From positions 65,991 to 129,990 of the forward strand of contig NZ_JBHUEA010000007.1 in the NCBI RefSeq assembly GCF_042680685.1: a stretch of 64,000 nucleotides of DNA, read 5' to 3'. Below, piece after piece: positions 17,861 through 27,081 of this stretch. The stretch comes from Amnibacterium endophyticum. GTDB taxonomy: Bacteria; Actinomycetota; Actinomycetes; Actinomycetales; Microbacteriaceae. Position 1 is the first letter of the stretch. Each line of letters begins with the position of its first letter. The notes under the pieces were generated by a model, which saw nothing but the letters and a program-made list of their open reading frames with translations, ran no database searches and was not told the origin of the DNA. The position numbers and the translations under genes were made by a program.

Positions 17861-17912
17861 GCTTCGAATTCAAACGAGGTGTATCGTCCGTCAAGCACTT
17901 CGATTTCGAAGC
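17861..17912. promoter_or_regulatory. Candidate MarR operator
   Basis: The 103-base divergent spacer has the inverted half-sites GCTTCGAA (17861-17868) and TTCGAAGC (17905-17912), with a further TTCGA at 17899-17903. They lie in an AT-richer patch where both promoters must be. Their symmetry and position fit operator sites of the adjacent MarR protein; this is inference. Confidence 0.5.
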
Positions 17913-17933
17913 ATCAGTGGAGAGGACGACATC

Positions 17934-18866
17934 ATGAAGGCAGTGCGGTTCGAGCGGACGGGAGGACCCGAGGTCCTCCAGGTCGTCGAGATCCCGGTCC
18001 CGGCGCCGACGGCCGGGACGGTGCGGCTGCGGGTCGCCGCGTCCGCCTACAACGCGGCGGACGCGGGGATGCGGGCGGGGAATCTGCCCATCCCGGTCGT
18101 GCTGCCCCACGTGCCGGGCTACGACGTCTCGGGCGTCGTCGACGCCGTCGGCGAGGGCGTCGACGGCCTGTCGGTCGGCGACGAGGTCGTCGGCTTCCTG
18201 CCGATGGAGCGCGACGGCGGTGCCGCCGAGCAGGTGATCGCCCCCGCGGACGCGGTCGTGCGCGCACCCGTGTCCATCGCGCTGCCCGACGCCGCGGCCC
18301 TCCCCTCGGTCGCGCTGACCGCCTGGCAGGCCCTCTTCGACCTCGGCCGCCTGCGCGCCGGGCAGCGGGTGCTCGTCGTCGGGGCCGGCGGCGTCGTGGG
18401 CAAGTACGCCGTCCGGCTGGCGAAGCGCGCCGGGGCCGACGTCGTCGCGACGGCCAGCCCGCGCAGCGCCGACGCCGTGCGGGCCGCGGGCGCCGACGTC
18501 GTCGTCGACCACACCCGCCAGGACCTGCTCGGGACGGTCGAGGGGCAGGTGGACCTGGTGCTGAACCTCGCGCCGCTCGAGCCCGAGCGCTTCGCCGCGC
18601 TGGTCCCCCTCGTCCGCGACGGCGGCGCCGTGGTGAGCACGACCGCCTGGATCCCGACGCCGGGCGATCCCGATCGCGGCGTGCGCGCAGAGACGGTCTT
18701 CGTGCTGCCGGACCGGGACCGGCTGCAGGAGCTCGTCCGGCTCGTCGACGCCGCCGAGCTCCAGGTCGAGGTGACCCGCCGGATCCGGCTCGACGAGCTG
18801 CCGGCGCTGCACGCCGAAGCCGCGGAGCGCGGGATCGCGGGCAAGGTCGTCGTCCTGCCGGCGTGA
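17934..18866 (+). CDS. NADPH:quinone oxidoreductase-like / zinc-independent MDR alcohol dehydrogenase
   Basis: Medium-chain reductase of 310 residues. It starts MKAVRFERTGGPEVLQ, has the GroES-like part with PHVPGYDVSGVVDAVG and the Rossmann motif VVGAGGVVG. Cys residues of a catalytic or structural zinc site are absent, so it belongs to the zinc-free quinone reductase group. GGAGAGG precedes the ATG. It is divergent from the MarR gene, suggesting inducible detoxification of an electrophile or quinone. Confidence 0.9.
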   Translation: MKAVRFERTGGPEVLQVVEIPVPAPTAGTVRLRVAASAYNAADAGMRAGNLPIPVVLPHVPGYDVSGVVDAVGEGVDGLSVGDEVVGFLPMERDGGAAEQVIAPADAVVRAPVSIALPDAAALPSVALTAWQALFDLGRLRAGQRVLVVGAGGVVGKYAVRLAKRAGADVVATASPRSADAVRAAGADVVVDHTRQDLLGTVEGQVDLVLNLAPLEPERFAALVPLVRDGGAVVSTTAWIPTPGDPDRGVRAETVFVLPDRDRLQELVRLVDAAELQVEVTRRIRLDELPALHAEAAERGIAGKVVVLPA

Positions 18867-18891
18867 CGCCCGCCCCCGAGGGGCTGCGGCG

Positions 18892-19077
18892 TCAGATCCG
18901 GCGCAGCCCCTTCTCGGCGGCCGCCCGCGCCTTCTCGACCGTGCTCGCGTGCTTGCTGCCGGTCGCGCGGTTCGCCGCGTCCGCCGCCCTGCCGAGGGCC
19001 GCCCGGCTCATCCGCTGCCCGCGCTCCGAGCGCAGGAACCGACGGATGATCGGCAGGACGGCGAGCAGGCGGCGCAT
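18892..19077 (-). CDS. Small basic hypothetical protein
   Basis: A 61-residue frame, MRRLLAVLPIIRRFLRSERG..., with an amphipathic N-terminus and a basic Ala-rich C-terminal half (STVEKARAAAEKGLRRI). It lies 28 bases downstream of the MurE-like gene on the same strand and may be cotranscribed. No family was recognised with certainty. The frame fills an otherwise unexplained 239-base gap, which supports it modestly. Confidence 0.5.
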   Translation of the reverse strand: MRRLLAVLPIIRRFLRSERGQRMSRAALGRAADAANRATGSKHASTVEKARAAAEKGLRRI

Positions 19078-19105
19078 CCGCCGACCATAGCCGCGGCCGT
19101 GCGGG

Positions 19106-20671
19106 TCAGCGCTGGAGGTCGCGCGACTCCGCGGCCTCGTACCCCGCCTCGCGGAGCGCGGCGCGGGCCTCCCGGCGCGCGGAGTAGTCGGTGCGCACGC
19201 CGCGGATGTCCCGGTAGTTCTGGTGGCCGGGTCCCGCCCAGAGGATGGCGTCGCCGGGCTCGACCAGCGAGACGGCGAGCCGGATGGCCTTCTCCGGCTG
19301 CCCCTCCTCGTAGAGCGGGTGGTCGGGCGCGACCTCCCGCGCCGCTGCGAGGAGGGTCGCGCGGATGCTCGCCGGGTCCTCGAAGCGCGGGTGGTGGTCG
19401 GTGATCACGAGCACGTCGCTGCCCTCGACCGCGGCGCGCGACATGTCGGCGCGCTTGGTCGCGTCGCGATCGCCGTCCGCGCCGAAGAGCATCAGCACCT
19501 TGCCCGGCGTCACGGCCCGCACGGCGGCGAGCGTCTCCTGGAACGCGTGCGGCGAGTGGCCGAAGTCGACGTACACGGCGGGAGCGCCGGCGCCGGAGAC
19601 GAGCTCGGTGCGGCCGGGCAGGGTCACGGCCATGCCGCGCGGCCCCTCGACGGCTCGGCGGATCCGCTCGACGTCGTAGCCGGCCTCGAGCAGCATCACG
19701 ATCGCGAGCCCGGCGTTCGCCGCCATGTGGGCGCCGAGCACCGGGATCCGGGTCTCGAACCGGAGTCCGCCCGGGCCGGTCAGCACGAAGGCGGTGTGCG
19801 CCTGGGTCTCCTCGACGACCACGACGTGCCAGTCGGCCTCACGGGCCTCTCCCTGGACGATCGTCGCCACCGGGACTCGGGCGTCGGCGACGACGCGGTC
19901 GCCCCACGCGGTATCGAGGGACACGACCGCGCGGGCCGTCCGGTCCGGCTGGAAGAGCACCGCCTTGGCCCGGTAGTACTCCTCCATGTCGGCGTAGTCG
20001 TCGAGATGGTCGTGGCTCAGGTTCGTGAAACCGGCCACGTCGAAGTGCACGCCGTCGAGCCGGTGCCGGCTGAGCCCCTGGGCGCTCACCTCGACCGCCG
20101 CGGCCTCGACGCCGGCCTCGCGCATGCGTGCGACCAGCGCGTGCAGCTCGGTCGCCTCCGGCGTCGTGAGCCCGGCGACGCGGCGCTCCTCCCCCACCCG
20201 GCGCTCGGCGGTGGAGCTGAGGCCGTTGGGCACGTCGAGCAGGTCCAGCAGGCCCGCCAGCAGGTGCACGGTCGAGGTCTTGCCGTTGGTGCCGGTGACG
20301 CCGAGCAGCAGCGGGTGGTCGTCGCGCGTGCCGTAGAGGGCCGCGGCGAGGTCGCCCAGGACGTTGCGGGGCTCGGCGGTCACGAGCACCGGGAGGCCCG
20401 CCGCTTCGGCGCGCTCACGCCCGGCCTCGTCCGTCAGGATCGCGGCAGCACCGGCGTCGGCCGCCTGCTGCGCGTAGTCGGCGCCGTGCCCCCGGACGCC
20501 CTGCAGCGCGACGAAGAGGTCGCCGGGCCGGACGGCGGCGGTACCGAGGCTGATGCCGGTGACCTCCGCGTCGCCCGCGTCGCCCTCGAAGCCGAAGCGC
20601 TCGGCGAGATCGGCGAGCCGCACGGGCGTCGGATGCTCGGGCAGGAACGGCGACGGCACAGGCGCTGGCAT
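19106..20671 (-). CDS. MurE-like Mur ligase
   Basis: Cytoplasmic ATP-dependent amide ligase of the MurE type (UDP-MurNAc-dipeptide:amino acid ligase). The 521-residue protein has domain 1 with RPGDLFVALQG, the P-loop GVTGTNGKTST, TTPEAT, HLDDYADMEEYYRAK with the lysine that is carbamylated in the family, and the C-terminal domain. Substrate-related motifs differ from textbook MurE: DFGHSPHA stands for YAHTPDA and DHHPR for DNPR. It lies outside any dcw cluster, next to tuf, so it is probably a second Mur ligase rather than the housekeeping MurE. Its substrate is unknown. Confidence 0.85.
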   Translation of the reverse strand: MPAPVPSPFLPEHPTPVRLADLAERFGFEGDAGDAEVTGISLGTAAVRPGDLFVALQGVRGHGADYAQQAADAGAAAILTDEAGRERAEAAGLPVLVTAEPRNVLGDLAAALYGTRDDHPLLLGVTGTNGKTSTVHLLAGLLDLLDVPNGLSSTAERRVGEERRVAGLTTPEATELHALVARMREAGVEAAAVEVSAQGLSRHRLDGVHFDVAGFTNLSHDHLDDYADMEEYYRAKAVLFQPDRTARAVVSLDTAWGDRVVADARVPVATIVQGEAREADWHVVVVEETQAHTAFVLTGPGGLRFETRIPVLGAHMAANAGLAIVMLLEAGYDVERIRRAVEGPRGMAVTLPGRTELVSGAGAPAVYVDFGHSPHAFQETLAAVRAVTPGKVLMLFGADGDRDATKRADMSRAAVEGSDVLVITDHHPRFEDPASIRATLLAAAREVAPDHPLYEEGQPEKAIRLAVSLVEPGDAILWAGPGHQNYRDIRGVRTDYSARREARAALREAGYEAAESRDLQR

Positions 20672-20701
20672 GACCGGCTCAGCCTACGCGGGCTTCATTT
20701 C

Positions 20702-20738
20702 GTAGGCAGTTCTGCCGCTCCGCGGGAGAACTGCCTAC
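20702..20738. repeat. TAGGCAG inverted repeat, copy 1
   Basis: Arms GTAGGCAGTTCT (20702-20713) and AGAACTGCCTAC (20727-20738) around a 13-base loop, flanked on the left by TTCATTTC. It lies between the tuf terminator and the MurE-like gene. A longer copy with the same 13-base loop is at 61447-61501 after flgE. Confidence 0.8.
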
Positions 20739-20749
20739 AAGATGCAGAA

Positions 20750-20777
20750 GGGGCCGGGTGCGTCAGCACCCGGCCCC
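20750..20777 (-). terminator. tuf terminator
   Basis: Perfect 12-bp stem GGGGCCGGGTGC / GCACCCGGCCCC with a 4-base loop, 20 bases after the tuf stop. On the minus strand it is followed by a T-enriched stretch (TTCTGCATCTTG). This is the clearest intrinsic terminator in the window. Confidence 0.85.
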
Positions 20778-20796
20778 CTCGGTCAGCAGCGAAGGA

Positions 20797-21990
<1,194 letters not shown>

Positions 21991-22149
21991 TAGATGTCCT
22001 CCCTTAGGACGGTTGGTCGAGGTGTCCTACCTCGGTCGGACGGCCGCGCGATCGCGCGCCGAGGGACCGGGCAAGGTTACTCGCTTTGTTTTCGACTTGT
22101 TACAGGTGCCGTCTCCGCCGACAGCGATCGATCGGCGCCTGCCGGCTGA
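21991..22149 (-). promoter_or_regulatory. tuf upstream region with probable promoter
   Basis: An AT-rich island at 22075-22108 stands out in GC-rich DNA. On the minus strand it contains TAACCT as a possible -10, with an A-rich stretch before it, but no clear -35. Between it and tuf are a GC palindrome around 22055-22063 and a CGAGGT / ACCTCG hairpin. A separate tuf promoter is common in bacteria; the exact site is uncertain. Confidence 0.4.
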
Positions 22150-22187
22150 GGTGGTCTCGAGGCTCGCTGCGCTCGCACCTCGACCAG
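22150..22187. repeat. Dispersed CTCGAGACCACC repeat, copy B
   Basis: The same repeat as at 15036-15074 (GGTGGTCTCGAGGCTCGCTG, then CGCTCGCACCTCGACC), here in the fusA-tuf spacer. The middle GCTCGCTGCGCTCGC part is itself imperfectly palindromic. Confidence 0.8.
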
Positions 22188-22226
22188 CGAGGGCGGACGG
22201 GCGAGCGCAGCGGGCCGGAGCCCGGA

Positions 22227-22297
22227 GCGGCAAGGGGCCGAAGGCCCCCGGCGCCTCATGGCGCCGAACGCTGCGGCGCGGCGGAGCCGCTTGCCGC
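22227..22297. repeat. Branched inverted-repeat structure in fusA-tuf spacer
   Basis: An 8-bp closing stem GCGGCAAG / CTTGCCGC encloses three separate perfect hairpins: GGGGCC-gaa-GGCCCC, GGCGCC-tcat-GGCGCC and GCGGC-gga-GCCGC. Read as RNA this is a four-way junction. Its place after fusA suggests a terminator, processing element or mobile palindromic repeat. No known RNA family was recognised. Confidence 0.6.
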
Positions 22298-22330
22298 CGG
22301 TCCGCGAGGCGGCCCCGGAGGGGTCGCCGA

Positions 22331-22378
22331 GCGGACCGGCTTGCAGCGGATCAGCACAGCGCGGACCGGCTTGCAGCG
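22331..22378. repeat. Direct repeat after fusA
   Basis: Two exact 18-base copies of GCGGACCGGCTTGCAGCG start at 22331 and 22361, 30 bases apart, ending 8 bases before the fusA stop codon. Their role is unknown. Confidence 0.8.
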
Positions 22379-22385
22379 AGTGGAA

Positions 22386-24503
22386 TCAGCCCTTGGTCTT
22401 CTGGACGATCTCCTCGGCGACCGCCTTCGGCACCTCGGCGTAGCTGCCGAACTGCATCGAGTAGACGGCGCGGCCCGAGGTCTTGGACCGCAGGTCGCCG
22501 ACGTAGCCGAACATCTCCGACAGCGGCACCTGGGCGGTGACGACCTTGACGCCGGAGGCGTCCTCCATCGCCTGGATCTGCCCGCGGCGGCTGTTCAGGT
22601 CGCCGATGACGTCGCCCATGTACTCCTCGGGCGTGCGGACCTCGACGGCCATGACCGGCTCGAGCAGCACGGGCTGCGCCTTGCGGGCCGCCTCCTTGTA
22701 GGCCATCGACCCGGCGATCTTGAACGCCATCTCGGACGAGTCGACCTCGTGGTACGCGCCGTCGAGCAGCGTCGCCTTGACGCCGACCGTCGGGTAGCCG
22801 GCGAGCACGCCGACCTGCATCGCGTCCTGGATGCCCGCGTCGACCGAGGGGATGTACTCGCGCGGCACGCGACCGCCGGTCACCTTGTTCTCGAACTCGT
22901 ACGAGGTCTCGGCGGTGACGTCGAGCGGCTCGAGCGCGATCTGCACCTTCGCGAACTGACCGGAGCCACCGGTCTGCTTCTTGTGGGTGTAGTCGAACTT
23001 CTCGACCGTGCGGCGGATCGTCTCGCGGTACGCCACCTGGGGCTTGCCGACGTTCGCCTCGACCTTGAACTCGCGCTTCATGCGGTCGACCAGGATGTCG
23101 AGGTGGAGCTCGCCCATCCCCTTGATGATGGTCTGGCCGGTCTCGACGTTCTGCTCGGTGCGGAACGTCGGGTCCTCCTCCGCGAGCTTCTGGATCGCGG
23201 TGCCCAGCTTGTCCTGGTCGCCCTTGGTCTTGGGCTCGATCGCGACCTCGATCACCGGCTCCGGGAAGGTCATGGACTCGAGGATGACCTGGTTCGCCGA
23301 GTCGGACAAGGTGTCGCCCGTGGTCGTGTTCTTCAGACCGATGACCGCGTAGATGTGGCCCGCGGTGACGAAGTCGACCGGGTTCTCCTTGTTCGCGTGC
23401 ATCTGGAAGATCTTCCCGATGCGCTCCTTGTTGCCCTTCGTCGAGTTGACGACCTGGCCGCCGGACTCGAGCCGGCCGGAGTAGACGCGGATGTAGGTGA
23501 GGCGCCCGAAGAACGGGTGCGCCGCGATCTTGAAGGCGAGCGCGGAGAACGGCTCGGTCGAGTCGGCGTGCCGCTCGATGACCTTCTCCTCGTCGCGCAC
23601 GTCGTGGCCCTCGACCGCCGGCACGTCGAGCGGGCTCGGCAGGTAGTCGACGACCGCGTCGAGCATCGGCTGGACGCCGCGGTTCTTGAACGCGGAGCCG
23701 CAGAACACCGGGTAGATCTCGGAGTTGATGACCATCTTGCGGACGGCCGCCTTGATCTCCTCGGGGGTGATCTCCTCGCCGCCGAAGAACTTCTCGAGCA
23801 GCGCGTCGTCGGTCTCGGCGACGGTCTCGAGCAGGGTCTGGCGGTACTCCTCCGCGCGCTCCTGCAGGTCCGCCGGGATCGGCTGGATCTCGTACTTCGC
23901 ACCGAGGGTCACGTCGCCCTTGGCGTCGCCCGGCCAGACCAGGGCGCGCATGTAGACGAGGTCGATGACGCCGACGAAGTCGTTCTCGGAGCCGATCGGG
24001 ATCTGCATCACGAGCGGCTTCGCGCCGAGGCGCTTCACGATCGTGTCGACGGTGAAGTAGAAGTCGGCGCCCAGCTTGTCCATCTTGTTGACGAAGCAGA
24101 TGCGGGGCACGTCGTACTTGTCGGCCTGGCGCCAGACGGTCTCGGACTGGGGCTCGACGCCCTCCTTGCCGTCGAACACCGCGACCGCGCCGTCGAGGAC
24201 GCGGAGGTTGCGCTCGACCTCGACCGTGAAGTCGACGTGGCCGGGGGTGTCGATGATGTTGAGCTGCGTGCCCTCCCAGAAGCAGGTCGTCGCGGCGGAC
24301 GTGATCGTGATGCCGCGCTCCTGCTCCTGCGCCATCCAGTCCATCGTCGCGGCGCCGTCGTGCACCTCGCCGATCTTGTGGTTGATGCCGGTGTAGAAGA
24401 GGATCCGCTCGGTCGTCGTCGTCTTGCCGGCGTCAATGTGCGCCATGATGCCGAAGTTGCGGACCTTGCTGAGGTCGGTGAGGACGTCCTGGGCGACTGC
24501 CAC
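22386..24503 (-). CDS. fusA: Elongation factor G
   Basis: GTPase of ribosomal translocation. 705 residues with the P-loop MAHIDAGKTTTTERIL, the switch region RGITITSAAT and DTPGHVDF. The GTG at 24503 (reading MAVAQDVLTDLSKVRN) is chosen over an ATG 14 codons upstream because AAAGG precedes it and family members start here. It follows rpsL-rpsG in the str operon. Confidence 0.98.
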   Translation of the reverse strand: MAVAQDVLTDLSKVRNFGIMAHIDAGKTTTTERILFYTGINHKIGEVHDGAATMDWMAQEQERGITITSAATTCFWEGTQLNIIDTPGHVDFTVEVERNLRVLDGAVAVFDGKEGVEPQSETVWRQADKYDVPRICFVNKMDKLGADFYFTVDTIVKRLGAKPLVMQIPIGSENDFVGVIDLVYMRALVWPGDAKGDVTLGAKYEIQPIPADLQERAEEYRQTLLETVAETDDALLEKFFGGEEITPEEIKAAVRKMVINSEIYPVFCGSAFKNRGVQPMLDAVVDYLPSPLDVPAVEGHDVRDEEKVIERHADSTEPFSALAFKIAAHPFFGRLTYIRVYSGRLESGGQVVNSTKGNKERIGKIFQMHANKENPVDFVTAGHIYAVIGLKNTTTGDTLSDSANQVILESMTFPEPVIEVAIEPKTKGDQDKLGTAIQKLAEEDPTFRTEQNVETGQTIIKGMGELHLDILVDRMKREFKVEANVGKPQVAYRETIRRTVEKFDYTHKKQTGGSGQFAKVQIALEPLDVTAETSYEFENKVTGGRVPREYIPSVDAGIQDAMQVGVLAGYPTVGVKATLLDGAYHEVDSSEMAFKIAGSMAYKEAARKAQPVLLEPVMAVEVRTPEEYMGDVIGDLNSRRGQIQAMEDASGVKVVTAQVPLSEMFGYVGDLRSKTSGRAVYSMQFGSYAEVPKAVAEEIVQKTKG

Positions 24504-24635
24504 GGGAGAACCTTTCGTGGAGGTGTACGGGAGGCGGGTCCTCACGACAACGCGCGAGCACCCCGTTTCATGCCGGAGGCCGCGGACCCCGTCGTGTGGA
24601 CGGAGCCGCGGCCGCGGCGAGGTGGGAGCCTTCGA

Positions 24636-25106
24636 CTACCAGCGGTAGTGGGCGAAGGCGCGGTTCGACTCGGCCATCTTGTGCGTGTCCTCGCGGCGCT
24701 TCACCGCGGCGCCGAGGCCGTTCGACGCGTCGAGGATCTCGTTCGTCAGGCGGTCCGTCATCGACTTCTCGCGACGGGCCTTGGCGTAGGAGGTGAGCCA
24801 GCGCAGCGCGAGGGTGTTCGCGCGGTGCGGCTTGACCTCGACCGGCACCTGGTAGGTCGAGCCGCCGACGCGGCGGGACTTGACCTCGATGGTCGGGCGG
24901 ACGTTGTCGAGCGCCTTCTTCAGCGTGACGACGGCGTCCTGGCCGTTCTTGCTCGCGACGTTGTCGAGCGCGCCGTAGACGATGCGCTCCGCGAGGCCCT
25001 TCTTGCCGTCGACCAGGATCTTGTTGACCAGCTGGCTCACGACCGGGGCGGAGTAGACGGGGTCGGCGACGACGGGTCGCTTCGGGGCGGGTCCTTTACG
25101 AGGCAT
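24636..25106 (-). CDS. rpsG: 30S ribosomal protein S7
   Basis: 16S rRNA head-organising protein; in E. coli it represses the str operon. 156 residues starting MPRKGPAPKRPVVADPVYSA, with ALDNVRPTIEVKSRRVGGST and the C-terminal NRAFAHYRW. The ATG overlaps the rpsL stop (TAATG). Confidence 0.98.
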   Translation of the reverse strand: MPRKGPAPKRPVVADPVYSAPVVSQLVNKILVDGKKGLAERIVYGALDNVASKNGQDAVVTLKKALDNVRPTIEVKSRRVGGSTYQVPVEVKPHRANTLALRWLTSYAKARREKSMTDRLTNEILDASNGLGAAVKRREDTHKMAESNRAFAHYRW

Positions 25107-25480
25107 TACTTCTTGTCCATCTTCGCGCCGTAGCGGCTGCGAGCCTGCTTGCGGTTCTTCACGGCCTGGGTGTCGAGCGCGCCGCGCACGATCTTGTAGC
25201 GCACGCCCGGGAGGTCCTTCACGCGGCCGCCGCGGACCAGGACCATCGAGTGCTCCTGCAGGTTGTGGCCCTCACCCGGGATGTAGGCCGTCACCTCGGT
25301 GCCGTTCGACAGCTTCACGCGGGCGACCTTGCGCAGCGCCGAGTTCGGCTTCTTCGGGGTGGTGGTGTAGACGCGGGTGCAGACGCCGCGCTGCTGCGGG
25401 TTCGCCTTCAGCGCCGGCGCCTTGGTCTTGACGACCTTCGGCGAGCGGCCCTTCCGGACCAGCTGCTGGATGGTGGGCAC
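25106..25480 (-). CDS. rpsL: 30S ribosomal protein S12
   Basis: Decoding-centre protein; target of streptomycin-resistance mutations. 124 residues, with TTPKKPNSALRKVARVKLSNG and GEGHNLQEHSMVLVRGGRVKDLPGVRY. The Lys residues of TTPKKPNS and the loop VRGGRVKDLPG look wild type. First gene of the str operon. Confidence 0.98.
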   Translation of the reverse strand: MPTIQQLVRKGRSPKVVKTKAPALKANPQQRGVCTRVYTTTPKKPNSALRKVARVKLSNGTEVTAYIPGEGHNLQEHSMVLVRGGRVKDLPGVRYKIVRGALDTQAVKNRKQARSRYGAKMDKK

Positions 25481-25562
25481 TCTTCAACTCCTCGTTCCGC
25501 GGTTCTCGCGGGCCGGACGGCTGCACCGGGAGGCGGACCCACCGGTGCCGGATGATCGACGG

Positions 25563-25583
25563 CGGGATGCGCGGGGCATCCCG
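25563..25583 (-). promoter_or_regulatory. Hairpin in the rpsL leader
   Basis: An 8-bp stem CGGGATGC / GCATCCCG with a 5-base loop, between the predicted promoter and rpsL. It could take part in leader-mediated control. No further gene is visible in the 229-base spacer 25481-25709. Confidence 0.4.
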
Positions 25584-25657
25584 GGTCCCGCACATTCGCC
25601 CTCTCGGGCTGATCGCGGAACGGACGGTGCGCCGAAGAGCGGCACACACGGTCGATC

Positions 25658-25687
25658 ATCGTACCCGCTGGCGCGGGGGCTGTCGAA
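25658..25687 (-). promoter_or_regulatory. Predicted promoter of the str operon
   Basis: Minus-strand -35 TTCGAC (25682-25687) and -10 TACGAT (25658-25663), 18 bases apart, with the start near 25650. The leader would be about 170 nt. The match to housekeeping hexamers is good for GC-rich DNA. Confidence 0.55.
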
Positions 25688-25709
25688 CACGGGGCGGCGG
25701 GCCCGGCGG

Positions 25710-26183
25710 TCAGGGCTCGTCGCGGCCCTCCCACGGCCAGCGCGGGCGGTCGGCGCCCGCATCCGCGGCGCGGACGAGGAGCAGGACGACGAGGCCCTCG
25801 ATCGCCGCCAGCACGGCGGCCGCGACCGAGAACCACGAGATCGCGAGCCGGCCCGCGGTGAGCAGCGCTCCCTCGGGGCCCGACAGGAGCGCGACGAGCG
25901 CCGCACCGACGACCGGCACGAGGTAGCCGATCAGCAGGAGCTCCAGCGGCAGCAGCACGCTGGACGCGGTCGCCCGGGCCGCGCGGACGGCGAGCAGGAC
26001 CGCGGCGAGCGCGACCCCGACCGGCAGGGCGAGCGGCCCCGCCTGCGGGACCGGCAGCACCTCCGCCCCGGTGAAGAGGCTGATGAAGCCGTTCGCCGCG
26101 ATCACGGACGCGACCCACGCCGCGGTGGCGAGGACGGCCGTGGCCGCCCCCGCGCTGCGCTGCTCCGGCTGCTGGTCCGTCAG
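25710..26183 (-). CDS. Small integral membrane protein, unknown
   Basis: About 157 residues with four or five hydrophobic segments and a polar C-terminus (DRPRWPWEGRDEP). No ATG or GTG lies at a sensible place. The frame from the upstream gene's stop reads CTGA, so a CTG at 26183 overlapping that TGA is the likeliest start, copying the ATGA/GTGA coupling used throughout this locus. A GTG at 26276 is possible but would overlap the upstream gene by 97 bases. It is the last gene of the pilus-protease transcription unit. No function is recognised. Confidence 0.65.
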   Translation of the reverse strand: MTDQQPEQRSAGAATAVLATAAWVASVIAANGFISLFTGAEVLPVPQAGPLALPVGVALAAVLLAVRAARATASSVLLPLELLLIGYLVPVVGAALVALLSGPEGALLTAGRLAISWFSVAAAVLAAIEGLVVLLLVRAADAGADRPRWPWEGRDEP

Positions 26184-27052
26184 CGCTCCGCGAGCTCGTC
26201 GCGGTACGCCTGCTGCGCGGCCCGGTTGCGCTTGCGCACCCGGGTGCCACGGGCGCCGATCGCGACGCCCGTCCACAGCATGACCTCGCGGGCGACCAGC
26301 CCGACCAGGATGAACTGCGGCACGAGGAAGGTCTGCTCGAGCGTCGCGGTGTCCCCGATCGAGCCGCGCGTGAGGATCGAGATCAGCAGCACCGACGCGA
26401 CGTACGTCACGACGCCGACGACGAGGCTGCTCACCACGTAGAAGAAGCGTCCGGCCCGGTCGAACAGCAGCACGGCGAGCTCGAACAGCAGGAAGAAGAA
26501 GAGGACCGGGAGCCAGGCGAACGCGGATCCCAGGTACTGCTGCAGCTGCGCCGAGACGACCGGTCCGACCTGCGCCCAGCCGGCCTGCGGCAGCACGAGC
26601 AGCGCGATCAGGCCCGCGAGCGCGGCGAAGTAGACGACCTGGAACAGGCCCGCCGCGAGCAGCGCCCAGGCGGTGCCGACGAGCCGGTTGCCCTCCCGCT
26701 TCGGCGCGACGGGCGCGGACTCGCGGGCCGGTTCGAGCACCGGCTGCTCCTCCGCCGCGACCGGCGCCCCGGTCTCCTCGCGGCGCTCCGCGAGCGCCCG
26801 GTCGGCGGCGCGGTCCTCGGCCGCCTCGTCCTGCGGGGTCGGCTCGGCCGCGTGCCGGCCCTCCGCGTCATCGTCCGGCGCCGTCTCGATCACCCGGGTG
26901 CGCTCGGGGTCCTCCGCCGCCTCGTCCGCCCGCTGCTGCTGCCGGACGTCGGCGGCGCGGACGCGCTCCGCGTCCTCGTCGGCGGGCGTCGCGGTCCCCG
27001 GGTCGCGCTCGGGGTCGTCCTCTGGCCCGCGCTGCGGGTCGGTGTCGGCCAT
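26180..27052 (-). CDS. Membrane protein with acidic disordered N-terminus, unknown
   Basis: 290 residues. The first 125 or so are strongly acidic and low in hydrophobics (many D, E, A, R), then come four transmembrane segments (from NRLVGTAWALLAAGLFQVVY onwards) and a basic C-terminal tail KRNRAAQQAYRDELAER. No enzymatic motif is seen. It follows the subtilisin-like protease after 29 bases, so it probably shares its transcript. The function is unknown. Confidence 0.75.
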   Translation of the reverse strand: MADTDPQRGPEDDPERDPGTATPADEDAERVRAADVRQQQRADEAAEDPERTRVIETAPDDDAEGRHAAEPTPQDEAAEDRAADRALAERREETGAPVAAEEQPVLEPARESAPVAPKREGNRLVGTAWALLAAGLFQVVYFAALAGLIALLVLPQAGWAQVGPVVSAQLQQYLGSAFAWLPVLFFFLLFELAVLLFDRAGRFFYVVSSLVVGVVTYVASVLLISILTRGSIGDTATLEQTFLVPQFILVGLVAREVMLWTGVAIGARGTRVRKRNRAAQQAYRDELAER

Positions 27053-27081
27053 GTGAGTCCTCCCTGGATGACCGGACGAGC

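Noticed and set aside
22227..22297. tRNA-like cloverleaf
   Set aside because: The four-way junction lacks tRNA-conserved bases, a T-loop and a 7-base anticodon loop; hairpin loops are only 3-4 bases.
22086..25133. 1015-residue plus-strand reading frame opposite fusA, rpsG and rpsL
   Set aside because: Its composition (runs of D, V, L, R, H) is that of an antisense shadow of high-GC genes, and the minus strand holds well-known conserved genes throughout.
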